Of a stretch of 64,000 nt of DNA, positions 48,597-57,341 are shown piece after piece. Origin of the DNA: Billgrantia lactosivorans (GTDB taxonomy: Bacteria > Pseudomonadota > Gammaproteobacteria > Pseudomonadales > Halomonadaceae); assembly GCF_003254665.1 (NCBI RefSeq), contig NZ_QHGY01000001.1:62001-126000 (forward strand). The letters are read 5' to 3'. Position 1 is the first letter of the stretch. Each line of letters begins with the position of its first letter. The translations under genes and the position numbers were made by a program. A model generated the notes under the pieces. It saw only the letters and a program-made list of their open reading frames with translations, searched no databases and had not been told where the DNA came from.

Positions 48597-49898
48597 TCAG
48601 CGCTCCTCCTGCCAGGCGGCGCCGTCCGGGAAGCGGTGGCGGGCCAGCGATTCGGCGTGCATGGTGATGCTGTAGCCCGGGGCCTCGGGCACGCGGTAGC
48701 GTCCGCGTTCGATCACGACCGGGTCGACGAAATGCTCGTGCAGGTGGTCGACGTACTCCAGCACGCGCCCCTCCAGGCTGCCGGAGACGGCGATGTAGTC
48801 GAACAGCGAGACGTGCTGAACGTATTCGCACAGCCCGACGCCGCCGGCATGCGGGCAGACCGGCACGCCGAACTTGGCGGCCATCAGTGCCACCAGGATC
48901 ACCTCGTTGAGCCCGCCCAGGCGGGCGGCATCGAGCTGACAGTAGTCGAGCGCCTCGGCCTGGAAGAACTGCTTGAACATCACCTTGTTGTGGCAGTGCT
49001 CGCCGCTGGCCACGCCGATGGGGGCGACGCGGTGGCGTATCTCGGCATGGCCGAGGATGTCGTCGGGGCTGGTGGGCTCCTCGATCCACAGCGGGTCGAA
49101 CTCGGCCAGGCGGCGCATCTTGGCGATCGTCTCGTCGACCTCCCAGACCTGGTTGGCGTCCATCATCAGCACGTTGTCCCAGCCGATCTCCTCGCGCAGC
49201 AGGGCGGCACGGCGGATGTCCTCGTCGAGGTCGCCGCCGATCTTCTGCTTGAAGTGGGTCCAGCCTTCGGCCAGCGCCTCCCGCGCGAGGCGGCGCACCT
49301 TGTCGTCGGAGTAGCCGAGCCAGCCGGCCGAGGTGGTGTAGGCGGGGAAGCCGTCGCGGCGCATCTCGGCTTCGCGCTCGGCCTTGCCGGCCTGGCGCCG
49401 GCGCAGCAGCGCGACGGCTTCCTCGGGGGTGAGGGCATCGGTGACGAAGCGGAAGTCCAGGCAGCGCACCAACTCTTCGGGGGTCATGTCGACCAGCAGC
49501 TTCCACACGGGCTTGCCTTCGCGCTTGGCCCACAGGTCCCACACGGCGTTGACCAGGGCCGCCGTGGCCAGGTGGATCGCGCCCTTGTCGGGGCCGATCC
49601 AGCGCAACTGGCTGTCGCCGGTCATCTCGCGCCAGAAGGCGCCCATGTCGGCGGTGATCGAGGCGAGCGTGCGACCCTCGACCAGGTGGGCCAGGGCGTT
49701 GACCGCGGCAACGACGATCTCGTTGCCGCGGCCGATGGTGAAGGTGAGGCCATGCCCCTCGGTGCCGCCGTCGTCGACCCGCAGGATCACGTAGGCGGCG
49801 GAGTAGTCCGGCGCGGCGTTCATGGCGTCCGAACCGTCGAGGTTGCGCGAGGTGGGAAAGCGGATGTCTTGTACTTCGACCCGGGAAATGGTGGTCAT
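48597..49898 (-). CDS. fucD: L-fuconate dehydratase (enolase superfamily)
   Basis: 433 residues, the usual length of L-fuconate dehydratase. Active-site residues of the enolase superfamily sit at expected places: Lys217 and Lys219 in HFKQKIGGD, metal ligands Asp247 (MMDANQVW), Glu273 (WIEEPTSPDD) and Glu300 (ASGEHCHN), and a later His in CPHAGGVGLCEYVQH. These are within one residue of the positions I recall for the Xanthomonas enzyme. The N-terminal stretch FPTSRNLDGSDAMN is specific to this subfamily. The enzyme removes water from L-fuconate to give 2-keto-3-deoxy-L-fuconate in the cytosol. The matching dehydrogenase and hydrolase are at 60635-61384 and 59747-60604. An operator-like site at 49994 lies in the upstream divergent region. 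Confidence 0.9.
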   Translation of the reverse strand: MTTISRVEVQDIRFPTSRNLDGSDAMNAAPDYSAAYVILRVDDGGTEGHGLTFTIGRGNEIVVAAVNALAHLVEGRTLASITADMGAFWREMTGDSQLRWIGPDKGAIHLATAALVNAVWDLWAKREGKPVWKLLVDMTPEELVRCLDFRFVTDALTPEEAVALLRRRQAGKAEREAEMRRDGFPAYTTSAGWLGYSDDKVRRLAREALAEGWTHFKQKIGGDLDEDIRRAALLREEIGWDNVLMMDANQVWEVDETIAKMRRLAEFDPLWIEEPTSPDDILGHAEIRHRVAPIGVASGEHCHNKVMFKQFFQAEALDYCQLDAARLGGLNEVILVALMAAKFGVPVCPHAGGVGLCEYVQHVSLFDYIAVSGSLEGRVLEYVDHLHEHFVDPVVIERGRYRVPEAPGYSITMHAESLARHRFPDGAAWQEER

Positions 49899-49993
49899 GC
49901 TGCCTCCTGGCGAGGGGGTGCCTGTCGCGGAAGTATCCGGTCAAGCCGACGTATGCCTGGCCGGGGCGCGTCTGACATGCTATCTGTGTTGTA

Positions 49994-50012
49994 TTGTATG
50001 ACAGGTATGCCA
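49994..50012. promoter_or_regulatory. Operator-like site 1 of the catabolic island (divergent region)
   Basis: TTGTATGACAGGTATGCCA is an imperfect palindrome of the form TNGNAT-N7-ATNCNA, typical of FCD-type GntR repressors. It lies between the divergent fuconate dehydratase and short-chain dehydrogenase genes (gap 49899-50105) and so could control both. CTGACA at about 49973 with TGTATG 17 bp later would be a plus-strand promoter overlapped by the site; that promoter is weak. Confidence 0.6.
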
Positions 50013-50105
50013 CACCAGTGTCACTCTAGCGCAAGGTGCCAGGCCGGGTCGACAGGCCGTGGTATCGGCATGCAACCGATCAACCAACCGAGGGGGTTTC
50101 CAGCG

Positions 50106-50870
50106 ATGCTCGATGAGTGGAAAGGCAAGCGTGTCCTGATCACCGGGGCCAGCCGGGGGATCGGGGCCGCCGTGGCGCGGCAGATGGGCGCCCTGGGGGC
50201 GCGGGTCGCCGTGCATTACCACGCCAGCGCCGACAAGGCCGAGGCGGTGGCGGCCGACATCCGCGCCGCCGGCGGCGAGGCCGCGACGATCAAGGGCGAT
50301 GTCAGCCGCTCCGAGGAAGCCCGGCGGGTGGTCGACGAGGCCGTCGAACGCCTCGGCGGGCTGGACCTGCTGATCAACAATGCCGGCGACATGCTGGGGC
50401 GCATTGCGCTGGGCGAGATCGACGACGCCCACTACGACCGCGTGATGGATCTCAACGCCCGCTCGGTGGTGATGGTCTCCCAGGCGGCGCTGCCGCACTT
50501 CCGGCGCGCCGGCGGCGGCAACATCATCCATACCTCGTCGATCGCGGCGCGTAACGGCGGTGGGCCGGGCGCGGGGCTCTACGCCGCGGCGAAAGGCTTC
50601 GTCAGCACCCTGACCCGCAACATGGCCAAGGAGCTGATGGACGACGGGATTCGGGTCAATGCCGTGGCGCCGGGGGTGATCACCACTGACTTTCACGCGC
50701 GTCACTCCACCGAGGAGCAGCTGGCCGCGGCGGCCGCCTCCATTCCCATGGGGCGCACGGGGGTCGCCGAAGAGTGCGTGGGCGCCTACGTCTTCTTGGG
50801 CAGCGACAGCATGAGCGGCTACGTGAACGGCCAGATCATCGAGGTCAATGGAGGCCAGTTGATGCCATGA
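50106..50870 (+). CDS. Short-chain dehydrogenase/reductase (FabG-like)
   Basis: 254 residues with the classical SDR pattern: cofactor loop TGASRGIG, NNAG, catalytic Ser in IIHTSSIAARN and Tyr-Lys in YAAAKGF, and the C-terminal VNGQIIEVNGGQ. The residue after the second beta strand (VAVHYHASADKAE) suggests NADP(H) or a mixed preference, but this is weak. It is the first plus-strand gene of the catabolic island and overlaps the pdxA-like gene by four bases, so it probably oxidises a sugar or sugar acid of the same pathway. Within this island it is a candidate for an entry or epimerising dehydrogenase; a substrate cannot be named. Confidence 0.85.
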   Translation: MLDEWKGKRVLITGASRGIGAAVARQMGALGARVAVHYHASADKAEAVAADIRAAGGEAATIKGDVSRSEEARRVVDEAVERLGGLDLLINNAGDMLGRIALGEIDDAHYDRVMDLNARSVVMVSQAALPHFRRAGGGNIIHTSSIAARNGGGPGAGLYAAAKGFVSTLTRNMAKELMDDGIRVNAVAPGVITTDFHARHSTEEQLAAAAASIPMGRTGVAEECVGAYVFLGSDSMSGYVNGQIIEVNGGQLMP

Positions 50871-51892
50871 ACCAGACTTCATCGTCCGCCGGGAGCAGCC
50901 GCCGCGCCTTCGACCTCGCCATCACCATGGGCGACCCCGCCGGCATCGGTCCGGAGATCATCTGTCGCGCCGTGGCCGCCATGTCGGCCGGGGAGCGGCG
51001 CTCGGTGCTGCTGGTCGGCGACCCCGCCATCTACCGCCGCGCCGCGGGCCTGGTCGAGGCGCCGCTCGATTTCGTGGCGCTGGACGAGGCCCGGCCCGAC
51101 GACGATCGGGTGGCCATCGCCGAGGTGGCGGCGAGCGCGGATGAGCCGATCCCCGACGGCCGCATCAGCGCCGGCGGCGGCGACCTGGCCTTTCGCTGCG
51201 TCGAGCGTGCGGTGGCATTGGTGCAGGCCGGGCGCGCGCGGGTGATCGTCACGGCGCCGCTGAACAAAGCGGCGCTGCATGCCGCCGGCCACCACTACGA
51301 CGGCCACACCGGCATGCTGGCGGCGCTCACCCGGGCACCTTCCTCCTTCATGCTGCTGGCCTCCGAGCGGCTCTCGACGCTGCACGTTTCCACCCATGTC
51401 TCGCTGCGCGAGGCGATCGCAAGGGTCACCCCGGAGCGCATCGCCGCCACGGTGAAGGCGGGCCACGCGCACCTGGTCGAGCTCGGCATGGCGCGGCCGC
51501 GCATCGCGGTGGCGGGGCTCAACCCCCACTGCGGCGAGGGCGGCATCTTCGGCGACGAGGACGACCGCATCATCGCCCCGGCGGTGCGGGCACTGTGCGA
51601 CGAGGGCTTCGAGGTCAGCGGCCCGATCCCGGCCGATACCGTCTTCTACCGCGCCTCCCGCGGCGAGTTCGACCTGGTGGTGGCGCAGTACCACGACCAG
51701 GGCCACATCCCGGTGAAGCTGATCGCCTTCGACACCACGGTCAACGTGAGCCTGGGGTTGCCGATCCGGCGCACGTCGGTCGATCACGGCACCGCCTTCG
51801 ACATCGCCTGGCAGGGGCGCGCCGATGCCACCAACATGGGCGCGGCCATTGCCTACGCCCGGCGCCTGGCGTCGCGGCGAGCGCCGGCGTGA
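50867..51892 (+). CDS. pdxA2: PdxA2-type four-carbon acid sugar phosphate dehydrogenase
   Basis: 341 residues of the PdxA family: ITMGDPAGIGPEII at the N-terminus, TAPLNKAALHAAG, metal-ligand segment YDGHTGML, LNPHCGEGGIFGDED and YHDQGHIPVKL. The pairing with a DUF1537-type kinase, rather than vitamin B6 genes, marks it as PdxA2, the NAD-dependent enzyme that oxidises and decarboxylates D-threonate 4-phosphate or D-erythronate 4-phosphate to dihydroxyacetone phosphate. The start ATG 50867 overlaps the preceding stop (ATGA), and the next gene overlaps its stop (GTGA), so the three genes are translationally coupled. Which acid is used is not determined. Confidence 0.87.
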   Translation: MNQTSSSAGSSRRAFDLAITMGDPAGIGPEIICRAVAAMSAGERRSVLLVGDPAIYRRAAGLVEAPLDFVALDEARPDDDRVAIAEVAASADEPIPDGRISAGGGDLAFRCVERAVALVQAGRARVIVTAPLNKAALHAAGHHYDGHTGMLAALTRAPSSFMLLASERLSTLHVSTHVSLREAIARVTPERIAATVKAGHAHLVELGMARPRIAVAGLNPHCGEGGIFGDEDDRIIAPAVRALCDEGFEVSGPIPADTVFYRASRGEFDLVVAQYHDQGHIPVKLIAFDTTVNVSLGLPIRRTSVDHGTAFDIAWQGRADATNMGAAIAYARRLASRRAPA

Positions 51893-53043
51893 CGCTGGAC
51901 GTGGCCATCGTCGCCGACGACCTGACCGGGGCGCTCGACGCCGCGGCCCCCTTCGCCGAGCGCGGCATGACGACGCGCGTGGCGCTGACGCTTGCCGGGC
52001 TGGATGCCGCCCTGGCGGCGGGGCCGAGGTCGCCCCAGGTGGTGGCGGTGAACACCGGCTCGCGGCACCTCGCGGCGGCGGCCGCGGCCCGGCGCGCGGA
52101 GGAGGCCGCCGAACGGCTGCGCGGCTGCCACCCGCGGCTGTTGCTGAAGAAGGTCGACTCGACCCTGCGCGGCCAGGTGGTGGCCGAAGCCGTGGCCCTG
52201 CGGCGCCTCGCCGGCCAGCGCCTGCTGGTGTGCCCGGCGGTGCCGAGCCAGGGGCGCAGCGTGCAAGGGGGCGAAGTGTGGGTCGATGGCGAACCGCTTG
52301 CGCGCAGCGCCTATGCCCGCGATGCCCTGTCGCCGCCGCTGGCCGGCCCGCTGGATCGCGCCTTCGCGGCGGGTGGCGTGCCGCTGGTGCGCCACGTGCC
52401 CGCCCCCGGACGCTCGCTGCCCGAGGCGGATTGCGTGGTCGACGCCGCGGACGACGCGGCGCTGGGCCGTATCGCCAGCCGGCTGCTCGAGGCGCCGGAC
52501 GCCTGGCTGCCGGTGTGCGCCGCGGGCCTCTCTTGCGCCCTGGCCCAGGGCCTGGCGGGGCCGCCCCGGCCGCTGTCCAAGCCCGAGGCGTCGCGCCTGC
52601 TGCTGGCGGTCGGCTCGCGCGCGCCGCGTGCCGCGCGCCAGCTCGCGCGGCTGCGCCAGGCGTTGCCCGAGGTGGCCTGGCGCCGCGCCTGCGCGGCGGG
52701 GGAGGACGCCGCCGGATCCGCCGTGACCGTGGTCGTGCCAGGCGTGCCCGACACGGCAAGCCCGGGGGCCGAGGCGGTGGCGACGGCCATGGCCGACGCG
52801 GTCGTCGCCGCGGCTGGCGATGGGCGTGGGGTGCTGCTGTTCCTCTCCGGCGGCGATATCGCCCTGGCCGTGCTGGCGCGTCTCGGTGCCGAGTTCATCG
52901 CGCTTGGCGGCGAGTGGTGCCGCGGCGTGCCGCTGGGGTACGTCGACGGTGACGCCGAGCGCCCGGTGATGACCAAGGCCGGCGGCTTCGGCGAGGAGGA
53001 CCTGCTGGTGCGACTGGTCGCGTGGACTAGACATTCGTCGTAG
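51889..53043 (+). CDS. Four-carbon acid sugar kinase (DUF1537 family, OtnK/DtnK type)
   Basis: 384 residues starting at GTG 51889, inside the stop codon of the pdxA2 gene. The N-terminal domain has VAIVADDLTGALDAA and LLKKVDSTLRG, and the C-terminal nucleotide-binding domain has LFLSGGDIALAVLAR and MTKAGGFGEEDLL, the motifs of four-carbon acid sugar kinases. The enzyme phosphorylates D-threonate, D-erythronate or a related acid at O-4 in the cytosol, giving the substrate of the PdxA2-type dehydrogenase. Base composition is very high in G+C, but in line with its neighbours. A 133-bp gap with an operator-like site separates it from the TRAP genes. Confidence 0.88.
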   Translation: MTLDVAIVADDLTGALDAAAPFAERGMTTRVALTLAGLDAALAAGPRSPQVVAVNTGSRHLAAAAAARRAEEAAERLRGCHPRLLLKKVDSTLRGQVVAEAVALRRLAGQRLLVCPAVPSQGRSVQGGEVWVDGEPLARSAYARDALSPPLAGPLDRAFAAGGVPLVRHVPAPGRSLPEADCVVDAADDAALGRIASRLLEAPDAWLPVCAAGLSCALAQGLAGPPRPLSKPEASRLLLAVGSRAPRAARQLARLRQALPEVAWRRACAAGEDAAGSAVTVVVPGVPDTASPGAEAVATAMADAVVAAAGDGRGVLLFLSGGDIALAVLARLGAEFIALGGEWCRGVPLGYVDGDAERPVMTKAGGFGEEDLLVRLVAWTRHSS

Positions 53044-53090
53044 GTTGAGGGTTCCATTTGCAGCGAGCCAGGCGACGGACTAGGTTTCCT

Positions 53091-53114
53091 TATGATGGTA
53101 TGACACGTATACAA
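53091..53114 (+). promoter_or_regulatory. TRAP operon -10 element with operator-like site 2
   Basis: TATGAT (53091-53096) is a good -10 element and the palindromic TGGTATGACACGTATACAA (53096-53114) begins on its last base. The site repeats the core GTATGACA of the other two sites. A repressor bound here would block transcription of the TRAP genes. No clear -35 hexamer is seen. Confidence 0.6.
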
Positions 53115-53175
53115 GAACCCATCTGCCACCGACGGTCGTCACCGTCGCAGGCATTGCCAAGAGGGAGAACAACAA

Positions 53176-54168
53176 ATGGTCAAGCAGAGCAACCGCCAGT
53201 GGAGTCGTTGGCTGTCGACCTCGTTGCTGCTAACGGGGATCGGCGCCGCCGGCGTGGCCAGCGCCGAATCGCTCAACTTCGCTCACGTCTACGAGACTTC
53301 CGAACCCTATCACGAGTGGGCCCTGTGGGCGGCCGACGAGATCGAGGATCGCACCGATGGGCGCTACACCATCGAGGTCCATCCCGCCTCCTCGCTTGGC
53401 AAGGAGGAGGACATCAACGAGGGCCTGACGCTGGGCACCGTCGACATCATCTATACCGGCACCCAGTTCGCCGGGCGCGCCTACGGGCCGATCGGCATCG
53501 CCGGGGCACCCTACATGTTCCGCGACTTCGACCATTGGCAGGCCTACGCCGAGAGCGACCTGTTCGAGGAGATCGCCCAGGGCTACCAGGACGAGACCGG
53601 CAACGTGCCGGTGGCGCTCAACTACTACGGCGAGCGCCACGTGACCTCCAACGACCCCATCGAGACCCCCGAGGACATGGAGGACCTCAAGATCCGCACG
53701 CCCAACGCGCCGATGTACATGATGTTCCCCGAGGCGGTGGGCGCCAACCCGTCGCCGATCGCCTTCGACGAGGTCTACCTGGCGCTGCAGCAGGGCGTGG
53801 TCGATGCCCAGGAGAACCCGCTGCCGACCATCCGCGCCAAGGCCTTCTACGAGGTGCAGGATCACATCAACCTGACCGGCCACATCACTGACTCGCTGCT
53901 GACGATCATCGGCGGGCCGCTGTGGGATCGTCTCTCCGAGGAGGATCGCGAGATCTTCCGTGAGGTGTACCAGGAAGCCTCGGAGAAGATCACCGCCGAC
54001 ATCCAGCAGCAGGAGCAGGAGCTGGTGGCCTGGTTCGAGGAGCAGGGCGTGACGGTCAACGAGGTCGATCGCGAGCCGTTCCGCGAGGCGGTCGTTCCCG
54101 AGCACAACGGCGACGACGCCACCTGGGACGAGGAAACCTACGACCGGCTGCAGGCCATCGGCCAGTAG
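53176..54168 (+). CDS. dctP: TRAP transporter substrate-binding protein (DctP family)
   Basis: 330 residues with a signal peptide ending near VASA before ESLNFAHVYE. The mature protein follows the DctP pattern: HEWALWAADEIEDRTDGRYTIEV, then FRDFDHWQAYAESDL, YYGERHVTSND with the substrate-carboxylate-binding Arg, LKIRTPNAPMYMMFPEAVGA and QQGVVDAQENPLPTI. It binds an organic or sugar acid in the periplasm and delivers it to the DctQ-DctM membrane complex, driven by a sodium gradient in this family. Neighbouring genes suggest the ligand is a sugar acid such as fuconate, an aldonate or a four-carbon acid. Confidence 0.93.
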   Translation: MVKQSNRQWSRWLSTSLLLTGIGAAGVASAESLNFAHVYETSEPYHEWALWAADEIEDRTDGRYTIEVHPASSLGKEEDINEGLTLGTVDIIYTGTQFAGRAYGPIGIAGAPYMFRDFDHWQAYAESDLFEEIAQGYQDETGNVPVALNYYGERHVTSNDPIETPEDMEDLKIRTPNAPMYMMFPEAVGANPSPIAFDEVYLALQQGVVDAQENPLPTIRAKAFYEVQDHINLTGHITDSLLTIIGGPLWDRLSEEDREIFREVYQEASEKITADIQQQEQELVAWFEEQGVTVNEVDREPFREAVVPEHNGDDATWDEETYDRLQAIGQ

Positions 54169-54177
54169 CCCCATTTG

Positions 54178-54207
54178 CGGCACCGCCCCGTGCGCGGGGC
54201 GGTGCCG
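54178..54207 (+). promoter_or_regulatory. Strong intercistronic hairpin between dctP and dctQ
   Basis: A perfect 13-bp GC-only stem except one A/T pair (CGGCACCGCCCCG / CGGGGCGGTGCCG) with a TGCG tetraloop lies 9 bp after the dctP stop. There is no T-run. Such hairpins after binding-protein genes protect the upstream mRNA and lower expression of the membrane genes. Confidence 0.65.
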
Positions 54208-54224
54208 GCGAGGAGATCACCCCC

Positions 54225-54767
54225 ATGTCCCAGGACATCCTGCCGCCCGAGTCGGTCAGCATCGACCCCGTCGAGGAGGACGACTTCGACTTCAAGGCCT
54301 ACGGCTGGGAGGACTGGCCGACCCTGGTGGTCTTCTGGGTGCTGGCCGGCGTGGTGTTCCTGCAGTTCTTCAGCCGCTACGTGCTCGGCAGCTCGGTGGG
54401 CTGGACCGAGGAGATCGCCCGCTACCTGCTGATCGTGGTGGGCTTTCTCGGCAGCGCCATGGCGGCGCGCAAGAACTCTCACATCGCCGTGGAATTCTTC
54501 TACCGCTACATGCCGGGCAGCGTCGGTCGCGCGATGTCGATGATTGTGGATATCGGGCGCACCGTGTTCTACGGCGCCGGCGTGTGGATCAGCTACGGCC
54601 TGGCGACCAAGACCAACGCCATGATGGTGTCGATCGACGTGCCCAAGAACGTCATCTACTACCTGGTGATGGTCGGCTTCCTGCTGATGCTGGTGCGCTC
54701 GGTGCAGGTGACCGTGCGCCACTGGCGCGAGGGCGAGAGCGAGTTGACCACGGCGAAGGATCGATGA
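54225..54767 (+). CDS. dctQ: TRAP transporter small permease (DctQ family)
   Basis: 180 residues with four membrane helices (starting LVVFWVLAGVVFLQFFSRY), the DctQ layout. Typical motifs are the helix-1 end FSRYVLGSSVGWTEEIARY and GFLGSAMAARKNSHIAVEFF. Together with DctM it forms the inner-membrane part of the TRAP transporter. The N-terminus is a 40-residue acidic cytoplasmic extension (EEDDFDFKAYGWEDW). The start at ATG 54225 follows GAGGAG at about 54210. It sits between dctP and dctM. Confidence 0.9.
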   Translation: MSQDILPPESVSIDPVEEDDFDFKAYGWEDWPTLVVFWVLAGVVFLQFFSRYVLGSSVGWTEEIARYLLIVVGFLGSAMAARKNSHIAVEFFYRYMPGSVGRAMSMIVDIGRTVFYGAGVWISYGLATKTNAMMVSIDVPKNVIYYLVMVGFLLMLVRSVQVTVRHWREGESELTTAKDR

Positions 54768-54797
54768 TGACAACGACAATCCACCGGAGGGCTCGCC

Positions 54798-56177
54798 ATG
54801 CCTGAGGTATCGGTCGCGCAGCGCAAGGGGGCGGTGGTGCCGCCCCTGATCGCCGCCCTGGCGGTCGCCTTCTGCGTGCTCATGGCCGTCATGGGCTACT
54901 ACCTGACGTTCCTGTTCGCCACCATGTTCACCCTGCTGGTGATGGGCTTTCCCATCGCCGTCAGCCTGGCGGGCTCGTGCCTGCTGTATGTCTACCTGAC
55001 CGGCCGGGTGCCCGACATCGTGGTCGCTCACCGCATGATCAACGGCATCGACAGCTTCCCGCTGCTGGCGATCCCGTTCTTCATCCTGGCCGGGAACCTG
55101 ATGAACCACGGCGGCATCACCACGCGCATCTTCGACTTCGCCCGCGCGCTGATGGGCTGGATGCGCGGCGGCCTGGGCCACGTCAACGTCGGCGCCAGCA
55201 TCGTGTTCTCCGGCATGTCGGGGGCCGCCGTGGCGGATGCCGGCGGGCTCGGCACCATCGAGATCAAGGCCATGCGTGACGCCGGCTACGACCAGGAGTT
55301 CGCCGTCGGCATCACCGCGGCCTCGTCGACCATCGGCCCGATCATCCCGCCCAGCCTGCCCATGGTGATCTACGGCGTGATGGCGGGGGCCTCGGTGGGG
55401 CAGCTGTTCGCCGCCGGGCTCATCCCGGGGCTGCTGATGGGCGCGAGCCTGATGATCATGATCGCCATCCTCGCGCGGCGTCGCGGCTATCCGCGCGATG
55501 CCGCGTTCTCGCCGGGGCTGGTGTGGCTGACGTTCAAGCGCGCCTTCCTGTCGCTGCTGACGCCGGTGATCATCGTTGGCGGCATCATCACCGGCGCCTT
55601 CACGCCGACCGAATCGGCCATCGCCGCGGTGGTCTATGCGCTGATCCTCGGCACCGTGGTCTACCGCATCCTGACCTGGCGACGGCTGCTCAAGGTCAGC
55701 ATGGAGACCATCGAGACCACCGCCGTGATCCTGCTGATCGTCGCCGCCGCCTCGATCTTTGCCTGGATCCTGACCAGCAACCAGGTCACCCGCCACGTGA
55801 TGGAGCTGCTGGGGCCGTTCTCCGACAACCCGATCGTGATCCTGCTGCTGATCAACCTGGTACTGATCGTGGTCGGCTGCTTCATGGAGACCATCGCCGC
55901 CATCACCATCCTGGTGCCGGTGCTGCTGCCGCTGGCCGTGAATGCCGGCGTCGACCCGGTGCACTTCGGCGTGATCATGGTGCTCAACCTGATGATCGGC
56001 CTGCTGACCCCGCCGGTGGGCATGGTGCTCTACGTGCTCTCGCGGGTCTCGAACATCTCCTTCGAGAAGTGCATGCGCGGCACGCTGCCGTTCCTGGTGC
56101 CGCTGGTGATCGCGCTGCTGCTGGTGACCTTCATCCCGGCCATCTCCATGTGGCTGCCCACGCTCGTCTACCGTTGA
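54798..56177 (+). CDS. dctM: TRAP transporter large permease (DctM family)
   Basis: 459 residues, very hydrophobic, about 12 membrane segments. Family hallmarks include PLLAIPFFILAGNLMNHGGIT, MSGAAVADAGGLGTIEIKAM, ASSTIGPIIPPSLPMVIYG, GAFTPTESAIAAVVYAL and LNLMIGLLTPPVGMVLYVLS. It carries the transport path and is of full length. Its ATG follows the dctQ stop by 30 bp with GGAGG upstream. It is followed after 10 bp by the malate/lactate dehydrogenase-family gene, so all are in one transcription unit with dctP. Confidence 0.93.
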   Translation: MPEVSVAQRKGAVVPPLIAALAVAFCVLMAVMGYYLTFLFATMFTLLVMGFPIAVSLAGSCLLYVYLTGRVPDIVVAHRMINGIDSFPLLAIPFFILAGNLMNHGGITTRIFDFARALMGWMRGGLGHVNVGASIVFSGMSGAAVADAGGLGTIEIKAMRDAGYDQEFAVGITAASSTIGPIIPPSLPMVIYGVMAGASVGQLFAAGLIPGLLMGASLMIMIAILARRRGYPRDAAFSPGLVWLTFKRAFLSLLTPVIIVGGIITGAFTPTESAIAAVVYALILGTVVYRILTWRRLLKVSMETIETTAVILLIVAAASIFAWILTSNQVTRHVMELLGPFSDNPIVILLLINLVLIVVGCFMETIAAITILVPVLLPLAVNAGVDPVHFGVIMVLNLMIGLLTPPVGMVLYVLSRVSNISFEKCMRGTLPFLVPLVIALLLVTFIPAISMWLPTLVYR

Positions 56178-56187
56178 GGTGCCCCCG

Positions 56188-57258
56188 ATGTCTGGATCCC
56201 ACGAGTCCGCCGCCAGGGTGGCCCCCGCCGCCCTGGAAACCTTCATGCAGCGAGCCCTGGCACGCTGCGAAGTCGAGGAGACCTCGTATCTGGCGGTCGC
56301 CCGGGCCCTGGTGACCGCCTCGCGCATGGGCACCGACAGCCACGGCCTGCGCCTGCTGCCGCACTATGTCCGCGCCGTGCAGGGCGGGCGCATCAACCCG
56401 CGCCCGGCCATGCGCTTCACCCGGCGCCTGGCCGGTACCGGCTATCTCGACGCCGATGACGGCTTCGGCCACCTGGCCGGCTACCGGGCCATCGAGCACG
56501 CCATCGCCATGGCCGACGAGGTCGGCATCGGCGCGGTGGCCGTGGGCCGCTCGTCGCACTTCGGCGCGGCGGGCTGCTACGCGCTGGAGGCGGCCCGCCG
56601 CGGCTACGTGGGGCTCTCGTTCTGCAATGCCGATGCCCTGGTCAGCCTGCACCAGGGGCAGGGGCCGTTCCACGGCACCAATCCCATCGCCTTCGCCGCC
56701 CCGGTGCCCGACCAGTCTCCTTACCTCCTCGACATGGCGACCAGCGCCGTGCCCTGGAACCGCGTGCAGCAGTACGCCGCCATCCGGCGCGAACTGCCGC
56801 CCAACGTGGTGGTCGACGCGGCGGGCCGGCTTACCACCGATGCCACCCGCGCCACGTCGCTGCTGCCGCTGGGCGGCGCCGACTTCGGGTTCAAGGGCGC
56901 GGGACTCGCCGGCATGGTGGAGGTGCTCAGCGCCACCATGACGGGTATGATCCACGGTTTTCGCATGCTGCCGATGAGCGGCGACGACATGCACACGCCG
57001 CGCGGCGTCGGGCATTTCTTCCTGGTCATGCGGCCCGATGCCTTCGTCGAGCGCGAGGTCTACGAGCGCGGCATGCTGGATTACCTGGAGGACCTCCGGG
57101 CGCAGCCCGCGCTGGAGGGATGCGAGGTGCTGGCGCCCGGCGATCGCGAATGGCGCTGCCAGGCGCAGCGCGACGCAGAAGGCATCCCGCTCGACTCGGC
57201 CAACGTGCTGGCCTACGCCGGCCTGGCCGAGCGGTTGTTGATCCCGGCCCTGTTTTAG
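56188..57258 (+). CDS. Malate/L-lactate dehydrogenase-family oxidoreductase (Ldh_2 type)
   Basis: 356 residues of the type-2 malate/L-lactate dehydrogenase family, which also includes ureidoglycolate, 2,3-diketogulonate and sugar-acid oxidoreductases. Typical stretches are SRMGTDSHGLRLLPHYV, VAVGRSSHFGAAGCYALEAA (catalytic His region), GTNPIAFAAPVP, DMATSAVPWNR and FGFKGAGLAGMVEVLS. It uses NAD(P)H to interconvert a 2-hydroxy and a 2-keto acid. ATG 56188 is chosen over GTG 56179 because GAGGTG lies six bases upstream. It follows dctM directly, which suggests that it acts on the imported acid or on lactate from the fuconate path. Confidence 0.87.
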   Translation: MSGSHESAARVAPAALETFMQRALARCEVEETSYLAVARALVTASRMGTDSHGLRLLPHYVRAVQGGRINPRPAMRFTRRLAGTGYLDADDGFGHLAGYRAIEHAIAMADEVGIGAVAVGRSSHFGAAGCYALEAARRGYVGLSFCNADALVSLHQGQGPFHGTNPIAFAAPVPDQSPYLLDMATSAVPWNRVQQYAAIRRELPPNVVVDAAGRLTTDATRATSLLPLGGADFGFKGAGLAGMVEVLSATMTGMIHGFRMLPMSGDDMHTPRGVGHFFLVMRPDAFVEREVYERGMLDYLEDLRAQPALEGCEVLAPGDREWRCQAQRDAEGIPLDSANVLAYAGLAERLLIPALF

Positions 57259-57341
57259 CGTCCCGATCGGCACCGAGGATGCAGTAACATAGCGCTCGGG
57301 TCCGCGAGGGGCCCCGATTGGCTGGCCAGGAGTTGCATTGC

